A stretch of DNA of 64,000 nucleotides from Mycobacterium sp. 852014-50255_SCH5639931. GTDB lineage: Bacteria > Actinomycetota > Actinomycetes > Mycobacteriales > Mycobacteriaceae. A model generated the notes under the pieces. The model searched no databases, was not told where the DNA came from, and worked only from the letters and a program-made list of their open reading frames with translations. This document shows positions 1-19,633 of the stretch, one piece after another; positions within the stretch are counted from its first letter, which is position 1, and every line of letters starts with the position of its first letter. The position numbers and the translations under genes are program-made. Location of the stretch: positions 54,285 to 118,284 of the forward strand of contig NZ_LZSV01000033.1 of the NCBI RefSeq assembly GCF_001665605.1, given 5' to 3'.

Positions 1-11278
<11,278 letters not shown>

Positions 11279-11616
11279 CACTACCTCTCGCCTAACTTGG
11301 CCGTCAGCTGCCCCGATGCGACTCTCGCCGAGTCACGGAATTTGCTGCACGATGCGATGCCGTGCCGCTCTCCGGCCCAAGAATGTCGCTGGTGAGTATG
11401 GCCAACTCTGACGGTATTTCAAAACGTCCGATGCTCCCGGCTGCTACAGGAGAATCGGCTTCGGCGTGAGGCACGCCTTGTCCCAGGGGATCCGGAACGC
11501 GCCGTTGCGCCCGCGGGTGTCGGGGCATCTCGCGACCCCGGTACGCCGGGATACAAGTACAGCGCCGTCCATGGCGCGACTGTACCCGGCTATGCATCGG
11601 CAGTGGTCAGGACGGC
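11279..11616. other. Intergenic region upstream of pks12; no gene supported
   Basis: This 338-base gap lies between the pks12 start and the end of the zinc-ribbon gene. A short minus-strand open frame at 11304-11597 has an arginine-rich, low-complexity translation and no recognisable domain, so I do not call it a gene. The region presumably holds the pks12 promoter on the minus strand, but I see no convincing -35/-10 pair. Confidence 0.5.
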
Positions 11617-11976
11617 TCAGACGCCCACTCGGCGCCAGCCGTCGGCCGCCCGCGCGGCCCTGATCAGCAGGTCGCACAATTCGCGCAGTTCGGTCGCCTG
11701 CGCTCCCTCGTCGAGGGCGGTCACGACATCCTCCGCCGCACACCGCACCTGGTAGACCCGGTCGGACAGGTCGGCGGCGTCGTCGGCCGACAGGACCACC
11801 GCGTCGGGAGGCAAGGCCAGCGAGGCCCCGGCGCCGCCCCGGGTCAACGATGCGCGTTGTTCGTATGCCCGCTGCCGGCACGACTGGCGGCAGTACTGGC
11901 GTCGCCGTCCCATCCCGGCGTCGGACACGTCTCGACCGCACCAACGACACGGCTGCGGGCGGGGACGGCGGCTCAC
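11617..11976 (-). CDS. Small zinc-ribbon protein (Rv2049c-like position)
   Basis: Protein of 119 residues from a GTG at 11976; longer in-frame starts exist upstream (ATG 12009). The N-terminal third has a Cys-x2-Cys pair (CRWC) followed by Cys-x3-Cys (YCRQSC) in a very arginine-rich setting, which looks like a small zinc ribbon of the kind seen in nucleic-acid-binding proteins. The rest is alanine- and leucine-rich and probably helical. It sits between pks12 (same strand, downstream) and rbpA (divergent), where M. tuberculosis carries Rv2049c, a short conserved hypothetical. Function unknown; a DNA- or RNA-binding role is inference from the Cys pattern only. Confidence 0.7.
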   Translation of the reverse strand: MSRRPRPQPCRWCGRDVSDAGMGRRRQYCRQSCRQRAYEQRASLTRGGAGASLALPPDAVVLSADDAADLSDRVYQVRCAAEDVVTALDEGAQATELRELCDLLIRAARAADGWRRVGV

Positions 11977-12145
11977 GCCTGCCGACTTTAGTCGGGATTG
12001 CGCGGCCATCCCGGTATCATTGAAGGTCGCGTCGCGTACGCCGCCCGCCAACCGGGGAACTACGCGGACCGCCGCAACGTTTGCCAAGCGGACAGAATTG
12101 CATTACAGCAGCCCGAAAGTTCAAAAGACCTAGAGGAGTAGCAAC

Positions 12146-12481
12146 ATGGCTGATCGCGTCCTTAGGGGCAGCCGGCTCGGAGCCGTGAGCTACGAGACCG
12201 ACCGCAACCACGACCTGGCCCCGCGTCAGATCGCGCGGTACCGCACGGAGAACGGCGAGGAGTTCGAGGTCCCGTTCGCCGACGACGCCGAGATTCCCGG
12301 CACCTGGCCCTGCAAGAACGGCCTGGACGGCACGTTGATCGACGGCGACCTGCCCGAGCCGAAGAAGGTCAAGCCGCCGCGTACGCACTGGGACATGCTG
12401 CTGGAGCGCCGTTCGGTCGAGGAGCTCGAAGAGCTGCTCAAGGAGCGGCTCGAAATCATCCGGTCACGCCGCCGCGGCTGA
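12146..12481 (+). CDS. rbpA: RNA polymerase-binding protein RbpA
   Basis: Protein of 111 residues, the usual RbpA length. RbpA is an essential actinobacterial transcription factor that binds the principal sigma factor and the RNA polymerase beta subunit, stabilising the open complex. The sequence starts MADRVLRGSRLG, has the central core domain ending near a WPCKNG segment, the basic linker (PKKVKPPRTHWDML) and a C-terminal sigma-interacting helix rich in Glu and Leu. A good ribosome binding site (GAGGAG) lies before the ATG. A TATCAT hexamer at 12015-12020 could be a -10 element, but no matching -35 is clear. Convergent with ppm1, with a 12-base gap. Confidence 0.96.
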   Translation: MADRVLRGSRLGAVSYETDRNHDLAPRQIARYRTENGEEFEVPFADDAEIPGTWPCKNGLDGTLIDGDLPEPKKVKPPRTHWDMLLERRSVEELEELLKERLEIIRSRRRG

Positions 12482-12483
12482 CC

Positions 12484-12510
12484 CCCGACCGCATTAGCTG
12501 CGGTTGTCGG
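12484..12510. terminator. Hairpin between convergent rbpA and ppm1, possible bidirectional terminator
   Basis: An inverted repeat with a perfect 6-base stem (ACCGCA at 12488-12493, TGCGGT at 12499-12504) and a 5-base loop, extended imperfectly by outer CCG/CGG bases, spans the ppm1 stop codon. There is no U-tract, which is common for mycobacterial terminators. Confidence 0.35.
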
Positions 12511-13288
12511 CGCGCTGGCTGCCGGCCCGGGCCTTGCGGCCCTCGATGCCCCATCGGGTGACCTTCATCAGCGCCTCCCGGATATTGGATCCGCTCATCT
12601 TGGATACGCCGAGTTCACGCTCGGTGAAGGTGATCGGCACCTCGACGATGACGAACCCGTTGCACACGGTGCGCCAGGTCAGGTCGATCTGGAAGCAGTA
12701 GCCCTTGGAGTCCACCGCCTCAAGGCCGATCGCCTCGAGGACTTCTCGGCGGTAGGCGCGGTAGCCGGCGGTGATGTCATGGACGCCGATTCCCAGGGCG
12801 AGCCGCGCATAGGTGTTGGCCGTCCACGACAGCGCCCAGCGCCGCCACGGCCAATTTCGCACCGACCCGCCCTCGACGTAGCGGGATCCGATGGCCAGGT
12901 CGGCTCCGGCGTCGACCGCGTCCAGCAGACGGTGGAGCTGCTCGGGCGCGTGGCTGCCGTCGGCATCCATCTCCACCAGCACCGAGTAGTCGCGGCTCAG
13001 ACCCCAGGCGAAGCCCGCCAGGTACGCCGCGCCCAGGCCGTCCTTGGCGGTGCGGTGCATCACGTGAGTGCGACCGGCATCGGCGGCCGCCAGTTCCTCG
13101 GCGAGCTCGCCGGTGCCGTCGGGGCTGCTGTCGTCGACGATGAGCAGGTGCACGTGCGGGCAGGCGTCCTTCAGCCGCCGGTGGATCACCGGCAGGTTCT
13201 CCCGCTCGTTGTAGGTGGGGATGATCACCAGGACGCGCTCGCTGGGACGACTTCCCGGGTCCCGGGGCGCCGGCTGGCCGGTGGTCAT
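12494..13288 (-). CDS. ppm1: Polyprenol monophosphomannose synthase, stand-alone catalytic domain
   Basis: Family 2 glycosyltransferase of 264 residues that moves mannose from GDP-mannose to polyprenyl phosphate. The product is the mannose donor for lipomannan, lipoarabinomannan and protein O-mannosylation outside the membrane. It shows the GT-A start VLVIIPTYNERENLP, a VDDSSPDGT segment, and the metal-binding EMDADGSH motif, followed by the GSRY and ITAGYRAYRREVL segments typical of dolichol-phosphate mannose synthases. In M. tuberculosis this is the C-terminal half of Rv2051c. Here it is a separate gene whose ATG overlaps the end of lnt by 4 bases, so translational coupling is likely and replaces the fusion. 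Confidence 0.94.
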   Translation of the reverse strand: MTTGQPAPRDPGSRPSERVLVIIPTYNERENLPVIHRRLKDACPHVHLLIVDDSSPDGTGELAEELAAADAGRTHVMHRTAKDGLGAAYLAGFAWGLSRDYSVLVEMDADGSHAPEQLHRLLDAVDAGADLAIGSRYVEGGSVRNWPWRRWALSWTANTYARLALGIGVHDITAGYRAYRREVLEAIGLEAVDSKGYCFQIDLTWRTVCNGFVIVEVPITFTERELGVSKMSGSNIREALMKVTRWGIEGRKARAGSQRADNRS

Positions 13289-15309
13289 GTAGCTCCTCTG
13301 TGTCGCCTGATGTGTCGCGACGGTCGTTGGCCGCCCTCGTGGAGCGGAGTGTAGTCACCGCCGTCCTCCGGCGGCGCCTGGTCCCCGTCCTCGTCGGGCG
13401 GGATTTCGCCCGGGGGCGTACCGGCGTTCGGGGATTCGTCCGGGGCCTCGGACCTCCGACGAATCGGACGCGGGAACCATCTATTGTGCCGTATCCCGGC
13501 CAGAATGGCCGCTCCGGCCGCCGCAACCAGGAGCCATTGCAGGATGGGACCCCAGCGGGTCGCCGGCGTCAGTTTCGTCTTCAGGCGCACCTGGATGTCC
13601 AGGTAATCGGGCTGAAAGAAGTCGGTGCGAACCAGCTCGGCGCCGTCCGGCGCGATCACCGCGCTGATCCCGGTGGTGCCCGCGACCACCACGTATCGGT
13701 CGTGTTCGACGGCCCGCACCTTGGCGAATCCCAGCTGCTGTTCGCTCATCGTCTTGTTGAAGGTGGCGTTGTTGCTCGGCACGGCGAGCAACTGGGCACC
13801 GTTGAGGACCGCTTTGCGCGGGACGCGGTTGAAGATCACTTCCCAGCACGTGGCCACCCCGACCGGCACCCCGGCGATGTGCACGACGTCCGTGCCGGGC
13901 CGGGGCACCATGTTCCCGGCGCGGTTGGCGTACGAGGAGAGATGGCTGAACAGCCACGGCATCGGTAGGTATTCGCCGAAGGGCTGCACGATTTCCTTGT
14001 CGTGCCGGTCGGCCGGTCCGGTCGACGGGTTCCACACGATCATCGTGTTGGTGTACTGCGGATTCTCCGGCGGGCTGCCGGGCAGTTCCGACACGGTGCC
14101 GATCAGGATCGGCGCGCCGACCGCGGTCGCGGCCTGCGATATTTCCAGCGCGGCGTCGACATTGACCAGTGGATCGATGTCCGAGGAGTCCTCCGGCCAG
14201 ATGACGAATTGGGGTTGCGGCGCGTGTCCCGCTCGCACGTCCTCCGCCAGCCGCAGGGTCTCGCGGACGTGGTTGTCGAGCACGGCCCGACGTTGCGCGT
14301 TGAAGTCGAGACCCAGCCGCGGCACATTCCCTTGCACCACCGCAACGGTGACCGAGGGTTCGCCGCCCGATCCCGTGCCGGCATGCCGAACCTGCGGCCA
14401 GACGACGACGGACGCGAACAGCACGAGGCAGATGCAGACGCCAGGCAGCACCACCGCGGGCGGTTCCGCATCGGCGTTCGCCGATTCGTCGGCGCCGCGC
14501 TGCGCCCGCTTACCGGCGAGCCACCACTTCACAATTTCGAGCTCGATGGCGGTCGCGCTGAACCCAACCAGGACGATCGCCGTGGAGAGCAACGCGGCGC
14601 CCCCGAGCTGGACCAACGGCAAGAAGGGGCCCTGCGCCTGGCCGAATGCCACCGACCCCCATGGGAAGCCGCCGAACGGGACGATCGATTTCAGCCACTC
14701 CTGGGCCGTCCACACCAGCGCAAACCACACGGGCCAGCCCGGCAGCTGCCGCACGAGCACGGCGCCCAGGCCGAAGAGGGCGGGAAACAGCGCACACGTC
14801 ATCGCCAGCACCATCCAGGGCACGGCGCCGACGAGCATGCTGATCCACGGCAGCAGCGGCAGATAGAACGCCAGCCCGAAGAGGAACCCGTAGCCCAAAC
14901 CGCCCGCCGGCGTCGTCGCCGGATGCTTGAGCACCCAGGCCAGCAGCGCGGCCGCGACGACCGCACCCCACCACCAGTTCAGCGACGGGAAGCTGGTGAA
15001 GAGCAGGACACCGCCCGCTATGGCGCAGACCAAGCGGGTCAGCCGCGGCAGCATGGCGGCCCGGACGGCAGGCAGCCGCGCGAGCGCCCCGGCGCCCACC
15101 CGGCGTGCCGCGGCCGCCATCCGGTCCGTCAGCGGCGGCGCGCCGGATTCCCGGGAGTCGACGTCGTCTTCGGGCTTGTCGTCGCCCTCCAACGCGGCTG
15201 CGCCGCTTGCCGGGCCGGTATCTGAGTGCGTCGCGAGGTCGTCGTCCACCGGGTCGGCCTCGCCGGCTCCCTCAGGGCGGTCCTTTCGGCCGGACCAATC
15301 CTCAGCCAT
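13285..15309 (-). CDS. lnt: Apolipoprotein N-acyltransferase
   Basis: Membrane enzyme of 674 residues that adds the third acyl chain to lipoproteins. The N-terminus is hydrophilic and acidic. Several membrane segments follow, then a nitrilase-like domain with the expected catalytic Glu (VIWPEDSSD), Lys (HDKEIVQPFGEY) and Cys (VATCWEVIF), and a further C-terminal membrane segment before a charged tail. The start MAEDWSGRKD at 15309 was chosen because upstream codons lie inside the amidohydrolase gene in a non-coding-like frame; it overlaps that gene's end by 8 bases. The gene overlaps ppm1 by 4 bases. In M. tuberculosis the two are fused, and the Lnt part is reported to interact with and stimulate Ppm1. 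Confidence 0.93.
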   Translation of the reverse strand: MAEDWSGRKDRPEGAGEADPVDDDLATHSDTGPASGAAALEGDDKPEDDVDSRESGAPPLTDRMAAAARRVGAGALARLPAVRAAMLPRLTRLVCAIAGGVLLFTSFPSLNWWWGAVVAAALLAWVLKHPATTPAGGLGYGFLFGLAFYLPLLPWISMLVGAVPWMVLAMTCALFPALFGLGAVLVRQLPGWPVWFALVWTAQEWLKSIVPFGGFPWGSVAFGQAQGPFLPLVQLGGAALLSTAIVLVGFSATAIELEIVKWWLAGKRAQRGADESANADAEPPAVVLPGVCICLVLFASVVVWPQVRHAGTGSGGEPSVTVAVVQGNVPRLGLDFNAQRRAVLDNHVRETLRLAEDVRAGHAPQPQFVIWPEDSSDIDPLVNVDAALEISQAATAVGAPILIGTVSELPGSPPENPQYTNTMIVWNPSTGPADRHDKEIVQPFGEYLPMPWLFSHLSSYANRAGNMVPRPGTDVVHIAGVPVGVATCWEVIFNRVPRKAVLNGAQLLAVPSNNATFNKTMSEQQLGFAKVRAVEHDRYVVVAGTTGISAVIAPDGAELVRTDFFQPDYLDIQVRLKTKLTPATRWGPILQWLLVAAAGAAILAGIRHNRWFPRPIRRRSEAPDESPNAGTPPGEIPPDEDGDQAPPEDGGDYTPLHEGGQRPSRHIRRHRGAT

Positions 15310-16906
15310 GGATGACAGCGCCCCGATGCACCGTTCGCCGGCATCGCGGCACGGCGTCGTTCGGGCCCAAGCGCGGCAAGGCCGGCACCCGGGCGCGCGG
15401 GTCGGTCGACCAGCGCTGCACGGCGTCGCGAGGTGCGTGGACGTCGAGGGGCCCGGCGTCCCACACGGCATAGGAGGCCGGCGCACCGGGCACCAGGGTC
15501 CCCGTCTTGCCGTCGTGGACGCCGGCGGCCCGCCAGCCACCACGGGTTGCGGCGGCGAACGCGGCGCGCGCGGAGACCGCGCTGCCAGGGGTCCGATGGT
15601 GGACCGCCGCGCGCACGCTCGCCCAGGGGTCGAGGCCTGTTACCGGTGCGTCGGAACCAAGCGCGAGGGGCACGCCTTGGGATGCTAACAGCGCTAACGG
15701 ATTGAGCCGACTGCCTCGTTCGGCGCCGAGGCGGCGCGTGTACATGCCCTGGGGGCCACCCCACAACGCATCGAAGTTGGGCTGCACGCTGGCGATGACG
15801 CCCCAGTGCCCCAGCTGGGCGGCCTGCTCGGCGGTGACCATTTCGACGTGCTCCAGGCGGTGCCCGCACCGGGCGACGGCGACCGCCCCGAGTTGCGCGA
15901 CTACCCGCTCGAAGGCAGTGACAACCGCGGAGACGGCGGCGTCGCCGATGACATGGAAGCCCGCGGTCACCTCCGCCTCGGTGCACGCCCGCACGTGCGC
16001 CTCAATGGCGTCGGGGTCCAGATAGCAGGTGCCGAGCCGGTCCTCGGCGTCGGCGTACGGCTCGTGCAGCCAGGCGGTGCGCGACCCGAGCGCGCCGTCG
16101 ACGAAGAGATCGCCGGCCAGCCCGCGGGCTCCGGTCTCCTCGATGAGCGCACGCGCCCGTGCGGGCGTGGTCACCGCCTCACCCCAGTAGCCGGTGACCT
16201 CGACGCCTCGATCACTCTCACCGAGGGAGCGCAGCTGCAGCCAGTCGTCCAGCCCGCCGATCTCGGGCCCCGCGCATTCGTGCACCGCGACGATGCCGGC
16301 CGCCGCGGCGGCTCGCAGGGCGGCCGCGCGGGCCTCGGCCAGCTGCTCGGGCGTCAACAGGTCGCGGGCGACGGCGCGGACCAGGTGGTGGGCGTCGCCG
16401 GTGAGCGGCCGGTCGGGTGCGAAGCCGACCGCCGCCGGTAGGTCCGCGACCAGCCGGCGCAACCCCGTCGAGGCGAGCGCCGAGTGCACGTCGACCCGGG
16501 ACAGGTAGGCGGCGCGGTCACCGAGCACGGCATCGAGGTCGGCGGTGCTCGGCGGGCTGTTCTCGGGCCACGACGACTCGTCCCAGCCATGCCCCCACAC
16601 CGGACGGCCGGGGTGGGCTGCCGCATAGTCGGCGAGCATCTGGATGCACTGCGTGCGCGAGCTCGCCGCGCGTAGATCGAGCCCGCTGAGCGTCAGGCCC
16701 GTCGCGGTCAGGTGGATGTGGCTGTCCACGAAGCCGGGCGCCACGAAACCGCCGTTCAAGTCCTCGACGTCCGCGCCCGGAAACGAGCTGCGGCCGACGT
16801 CATCGCTGCCCAGCCAGGCGACCACGCCGTCCCGCACCGCCATGGCGGTGGCGTCGGGATGGGTCGGGCTGTGCACCCGGCCGTTGACCAGCAGCGTGTC
16901 GCTCAC
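15302..16906 (-). CDS. Amidohydrolase family protein (YtcJ-like)
   Basis: Metal-dependent hydrolase of 534 residues from the large YtcJ-like amidohydrolase group. Early motifs include GFVAPGFVDSHIHL, where the HxH pair binds metal. Later come a DGALGSRTAWLHEPY segment, a histidine in FHVIGDAA, HRLEHVEM, and LGSDAPV with the late metal-binding Asp. The substrate cannot be read from sequence; these enzymes cleave amide bonds of small molecules. It is the first gene of a probable operon with lnt and ppm1, since its end overlaps the lnt start by 8 bases. No functional link with lipoprotein acylation is evident. Confidence 0.85.
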   Translation of the reverse strand: MSDTLLVNGRVHSPTHPDATAMAVRDGVVAWLGSDDVGRSSFPGADVEDLNGGFVAPGFVDSHIHLTATGLTLSGLDLRAASSRTQCIQMLADYAAAHPGRPVWGHGWDESSWPENSPPSTADLDAVLGDRAAYLSRVDVHSALASTGLRRLVADLPAAVGFAPDRPLTGDAHHLVRAVARDLLTPEQLAEARAAALRAAAAAGIVAVHECAGPEIGGLDDWLQLRSLGESDRGVEVTGYWGEAVTTPARARALIEETGARGLAGDLFVDGALGSRTAWLHEPYADAEDRLGTCYLDPDAIEAHVRACTEAEVTAGFHVIGDAAVSAVVTAFERVVAQLGAVAVARCGHRLEHVEMVTAEQAAQLGHWGVIASVQPNFDALWGGPQGMYTRRLGAERGSRLNPLALLASQGVPLALGSDAPVTGLDPWASVRAAVHHRTPGSAVSARAAFAAATRGGWRAAGVHDGKTGTLVPGAPASYAVWDAGPLDVHAPRDAVQRWSTDPRARVPALPRLGPNDAVPRCRRTVHRGAVIHG

Positions 16907-16939
16907 AGGGCAAAACTACGTGTGGTGGCGGGCCGGTGG

Positions 16940-17476
16940 TTAGTCCCAGGCGGGCCGCCCCGGGTATCCGCCCCGCACCGGCTCGTTCGGTAGGGCGGGC
17001 GGCCTGATGTCGTGGACGTCCACGACCTCGCCGTCGATGTAGTCGTCCGCCGCAGCGCCGCCGCGCTGACGCACGCCCGCGGCGAACAGCGTCGTGTCGG
17101 CGAACAGCGGCACCCGCCGCCGTAGCCCACGCATCGCGACCGCGGCCAGACCGGGGCCGACCGCCGCGCGGACGGGCCGCATCAGCAGCAAGAGCCCCAG
17201 GGTCGTGGTGACCAGTCCGGGCACCAGGACCAGCAGGGTGGCCAGCGTGACCAACGCCCCGTCTCGCACGGCGGTGCGCGGTTCGGCCAGGCCGGAGCGC
17301 AGGTGCCCGATCTGACGAAGCAGGTGCGAGCCCATCACCGGCACCAGAAGGCCCCATCCGAGCAGGAAGGTGCCCGCCAGCGCCAGCAGCGTCCAACCCC
17401 ACCCGATCGTCGAAACCAGGGCGATGGTCGCCGCCAGCTCGACGGCGGCGTAGACGAGAAACAGCCGTGACAGCAT
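16940..17476 (-). CDS. fxsA: FxsA family membrane protein
   Basis: Protein of 178 residues starting MLSRLFLVYAAVELAATI at 17476; an in-frame GTG at 17572 would add 32 residues overlapping the divergent hydrolase gene, so it was rejected. FxsA proteins are small cytoplasmic-membrane proteins; in Escherichia coli overproduction relieves phage T7 exclusion by the F plasmid. Hydrophobic segments include the N-terminus, the WTLLALAGTFLLGWGLLVPV stretch and the TLATLLVLVPGLVTTTLGLLL stretch, followed by a polar tail. The position matches M. tuberculosis Rv2053c, next to ppm1 and divergent from Rv2054. Confidence 0.85.
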   Translation of the reverse strand: MLSRLFLVYAAVELAATIALVSTIGWGWTLLALAGTFLLGWGLLVPVMGSHLLRQIGHLRSGLAEPRTAVRDGALVTLATLLVLVPGLVTTTLGLLLLMRPVRAAVGPGLAAVAMRGLRRRVPLFADTTLFAAGVRQRGGAAADDYIDGEVVDVHDIRPPALPNEPVRGGYPGRPAWD

Positions 17477-17549
17477 GTCCAGCCAACGTCTGCCAACGGC
17501 GTCGAAGTTCCCATGGTGGTGTCCGGGGCGATTGCAGTTAGATGACGCT

Positions 17550-18257
17550 ATGACCACGATTGAGATCGACACGCCCGACGGACCGATCGACGCGCTGCTG
17601 GACCTTCCCAGCGGTAATGGCCCCTGGCCCGGCGTCGTCGTGATTCACGACGCGTTCGGATACGGGAGGGATAAGGAGTCGACGAACAAGCGCATCGCGC
17701 AGGCCGGCTATGTGGCGATCACCCCGAACATGTACGCGCGCGGCGGCCGCATCCGCTGCATCACCCGGGTGATGAAAGAGCTGCAGACGCAGCGCGGCCG
17801 CGCCCTGGACGACATCCTGGCGGCCCGCGATCACGTGAAAGCCATGCCCGAATGTTCGGGTCAGGTCGGCATCGCGGGTTTCTGCATGGGCGGCCAGTTC
17901 GCTTTGGTGATGTCGCCCAAGGGGTTCGGCGCCTCGGCGCCGTTCTATGGCGCTCCCCTGCCCCGCAACCTCGACAAGACGCTCGATGGGGCGTGTCCCA
18001 TCGTGGCCAGCTTCGGCGCCCGTGACCCGCTGGGGAGGGGCGCGCCCGAGAAGCTGCGCGAGACCATCGCCAACAAGAACATCACCGCCGACGTGAAGGT
18101 CTATCCCGGTGTCGGGCACAGCTTCGCCAACGAACTGCCCGCCCAGCCGCTGCTGCGGATCACCGGTTTCGGCTACGACGAGGCCGCCACCGAGGACGCC
18201 TGGCGCCGGGTGTTCGCGTTCTTCGGCGAACATTTGGCGTCGGGCGCGACGACGTAG
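17550..18257 (+). CDS. Dienelactone hydrolase family protein (Rv2054-like)
   Basis: Alpha/beta hydrolase of 235 residues starting MTTIEIDTPDG. The nucleophile motif is GFCMGGQ, with the Cys nucleophile typical of dienelactone hydrolases rather than the usual Ser. The later acid (GARDPLG) and histidine (VGHSF) complete a plausible triad. Family members hydrolyse lactones and small esters; the natural substrate here is unknown. Divergent from fxsA with a 73-base gap and convergent with the DJ-1/PfpI gene, 5 bases away. Confidence 0.88.
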   Translation: MTTIEIDTPDGPIDALLDLPSGNGPWPGVVVIHDAFGYGRDKESTNKRIAQAGYVAITPNMYARGGRIRCITRVMKELQTQRGRALDDILAARDHVKAMPECSGQVGIAGFCMGGQFALVMSPKGFGASAPFYGAPLPRNLDKTLDGACPIVASFGARDPLGRGAPEKLRETIANKNITADVKVYPGVGHSFANELPAQPLLRITGFGYDEAATEDAWRRVFAFFGEHLASGATT

Positions 18258-18262
18258 TTGCG

Positions 18263-19117
18263 TCACACCAGCTTTCGCGACAAGACCGTCGCGAACGTGT
18301 GCGTATCTCCCGGCCAGCGCGCCGACAGGTAGCTGCCGTCGTCGACGACGAACGCGGGCCGCGAGTCGCTCGCGGTGTCGCGTGACATCCCGGAGGATTT
18401 GCGCCGCCAGCCCGGCGAACCGCGCACGACGTCGCAGAAATCCGTCGGATTTTCAAGTGCGCGAGTCACTTCCGACTGCACCGACATGTAACCGCGGGGC
18501 TGGCCTGGCTGCTCGGTGTAGGTGCGGTAGTAGTTTCGATCCCAGAATCGGGTGAACCGCGTCAATCGCCACGCCAGGCCCTCCATCGCCCACGTCAACG
18601 CGGTGGTCTTGTGTCCGTAGAGCACCGAATGACCCGTCGCGGGGTCGACGCTGCGCGCGGCGAGCAGCACGCCGTGACAGATGGCGGCGACGATGACCCC
18701 CCGCTTGAAGGCGTCGACGACGAGCCGGTGCAGGACGCCGCTGTCGACGTAGCTGCGCATGCCGCGGGCGCGATGCCCGCCGGGCAGCAGCACGGCGTCG
18801 ACTCCGGCGAGACCGGCTTGCGCCCACGCGATTGGGTGCTGAAACTCGTTTGACGCCAACATGTCCCGGTACGCGCGGCGCCCGTCCTTATTCGCGCGCA
18901 GCATCAGCCCGATCACCGGGACGGCGCCCAGCACCGGCAGGGCGGACCACACGTCCAAACCGCGGCCGCTCACCATGATGTCGTCCGCCGCACCGGGCGA
19001 TCCGCCTTCGGTGGCGAACACCACCCGATGGCCGTTGCGGGTCAGGACGCGCCAACTGACGGCGACCTCGGTCGGGTCGAAGTCGCGGTCCGGGATCGGA
19101 ACGAGAACGGTGCCCAT
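18263..19117 (-). CDS. DJ-1/PfpI (class I glutamine amidotransferase-like) protein
   Basis: Protein of 284 residues starting MGTVLVPIPDRDFDPTE; an upstream in-frame start at 19159 would extend into the neighbouring gene. It has the DJ-1/PfpI fold signature AAICHGVLLA, with Cys in the nucleophile elbow, and a VLLPGGHRARGMR segment before it. Members include glyoxalases, chaperones and amidases, so the reaction is not assigned. It lies 7 bases after the PPOX-fold gene on the same strand, suggesting one transcript. Confidence 0.8.
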   Translation of the reverse strand: MGTVLVPIPDRDFDPTEVAVSWRVLTRNGHRVVFATEGGSPGAADDIMVSGRGLDVWSALPVLGAVPVIGLMLRANKDGRRAYRDMLASNEFQHPIAWAQAGLAGVDAVLLPGGHRARGMRSYVDSGVLHRLVVDAFKRGVIVAAICHGVLLAARSVDPATGHSVLYGHKTTALTWAMEGLAWRLTRFTRFWDRNYYRTYTEQPGQPRGYMSVQSEVTRALENPTDFCDVVRGSPGWRRKSSGMSRDTASDSRPAFVVDDGSYLSARWPGDTHTFATVLSRKLV

Positions 19118-19124
19118 GAGGCCC

Positions 19125-19511
19125 CTAGGCCTGCGCCACCCTGAGCTCGAGACCGACATTGTTCTCCATGCCGCCGCGCAGCTTGCTGAAGAGATTGAAC
19201 ACCTTGCCGACGATGCCGTAACGCTTTCCGATCGCGTCGTACACCACGGCGGTCTGCGCCTTGTCCAGGATCGCGGCGGTGCCTTCGACGGCCTCGCTTG
19301 TCGGGCGGCCCTGCATGGTGCAGGTCGCCAGCGTGACCCTCGGAGTGTTGCGAATCCGCTTGACCTTCCAGGACTTTTCCTGAGTGATGACCAGGAGCCG
19401 GTCTTGGTCGGCGGCAGCCCAAATCGGCGTCGGCTTGGCCTTGCCGTCTTTGGTGAAGGTGGTCAACAGGATGTACTGCGCCTTGGCGAGATCGGCGAAT
19501 GTGGGCGTCAC
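19125..19511 (-). CDS. PPOX-class flavin/F420-binding protein (Rv2061c-like)
   Basis: Protein of 128 residues from a GTG start. It begins TPTFADLAKAQYILLTTFTKDGKAKPTPIW, the opening strand pattern of the pyridoxamine 5'-phosphate oxidase-like split barrel that in mycobacteria often binds F420 or FMN. It is close in length and position to Rv2061c, which precedes cobN in M. tuberculosis. Substrate unknown. First gene of a two-gene minus-strand unit with the DJ-1/PfpI gene, and divergent from the DUF1214 operon. Confidence 0.82.
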   Translation of the reverse strand: MTPTFADLAKAQYILLTTFTKDGKAKPTPIWAAADQDRLLVITQEKSWKVKRIRNTPRVTLATCTMQGRPTSEAVEGTAAILDKAQTAVVYDAIGKRYGIVGKVFNLFSKLRGGMENNVGLELRVAQA

Positions 19512-19539
19512 GGTAACAACCTACGCTGCACACCCGTCA

Positions 19540-19604
19540 TTGACATCGTGAGCGCTCACTGCGATAGTCATGCCACCCGTAAACGAAAATATTGTTTTCA
19601 GTTA
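19540..19604 (+). promoter_or_regulatory. Promoter with two operator-like palindromes before the DUF1214 operon
   Basis: A TTGACA hexamer (19540-19545) is followed by exactly 17 bases and a GATAGT hexamer (19563-19568), a good sigma-70-type spacing. The spacer contains the perfect 12-base palindrome GTGAGCGCTCAC (19548-19559). Just downstream, about where transcription would begin, lies an AT-rich 25-base imperfect palindrome centred at 19592 (19580-19604), with TAA/TTA outer ends and GAAAA/TTTTC inner arms. Both are natural candidates for binding by a dimeric repressor such as the TetR protein encoded in the same operon (21986-22657). The assignment to that regulator is inference. Confidence 0.55.
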
Positions 19605-19633
19605 AGACTGGCGGCACGACGGAAGCGGAGAAC

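Noticed and set aside
11304..11597. Minus-strand open frame upstream of pks12
   Set aside because: Arg- and Pro-rich translation, no domain, no ribosome site; better explained as a promoter region.
16800..17486. Alternative minus-strand frame overlapping fxsA and the amidohydrolase start
   Set aside because: Rich in Arg and Gly without hydrophobic segments; the fxsA frame shows proper membrane helices.
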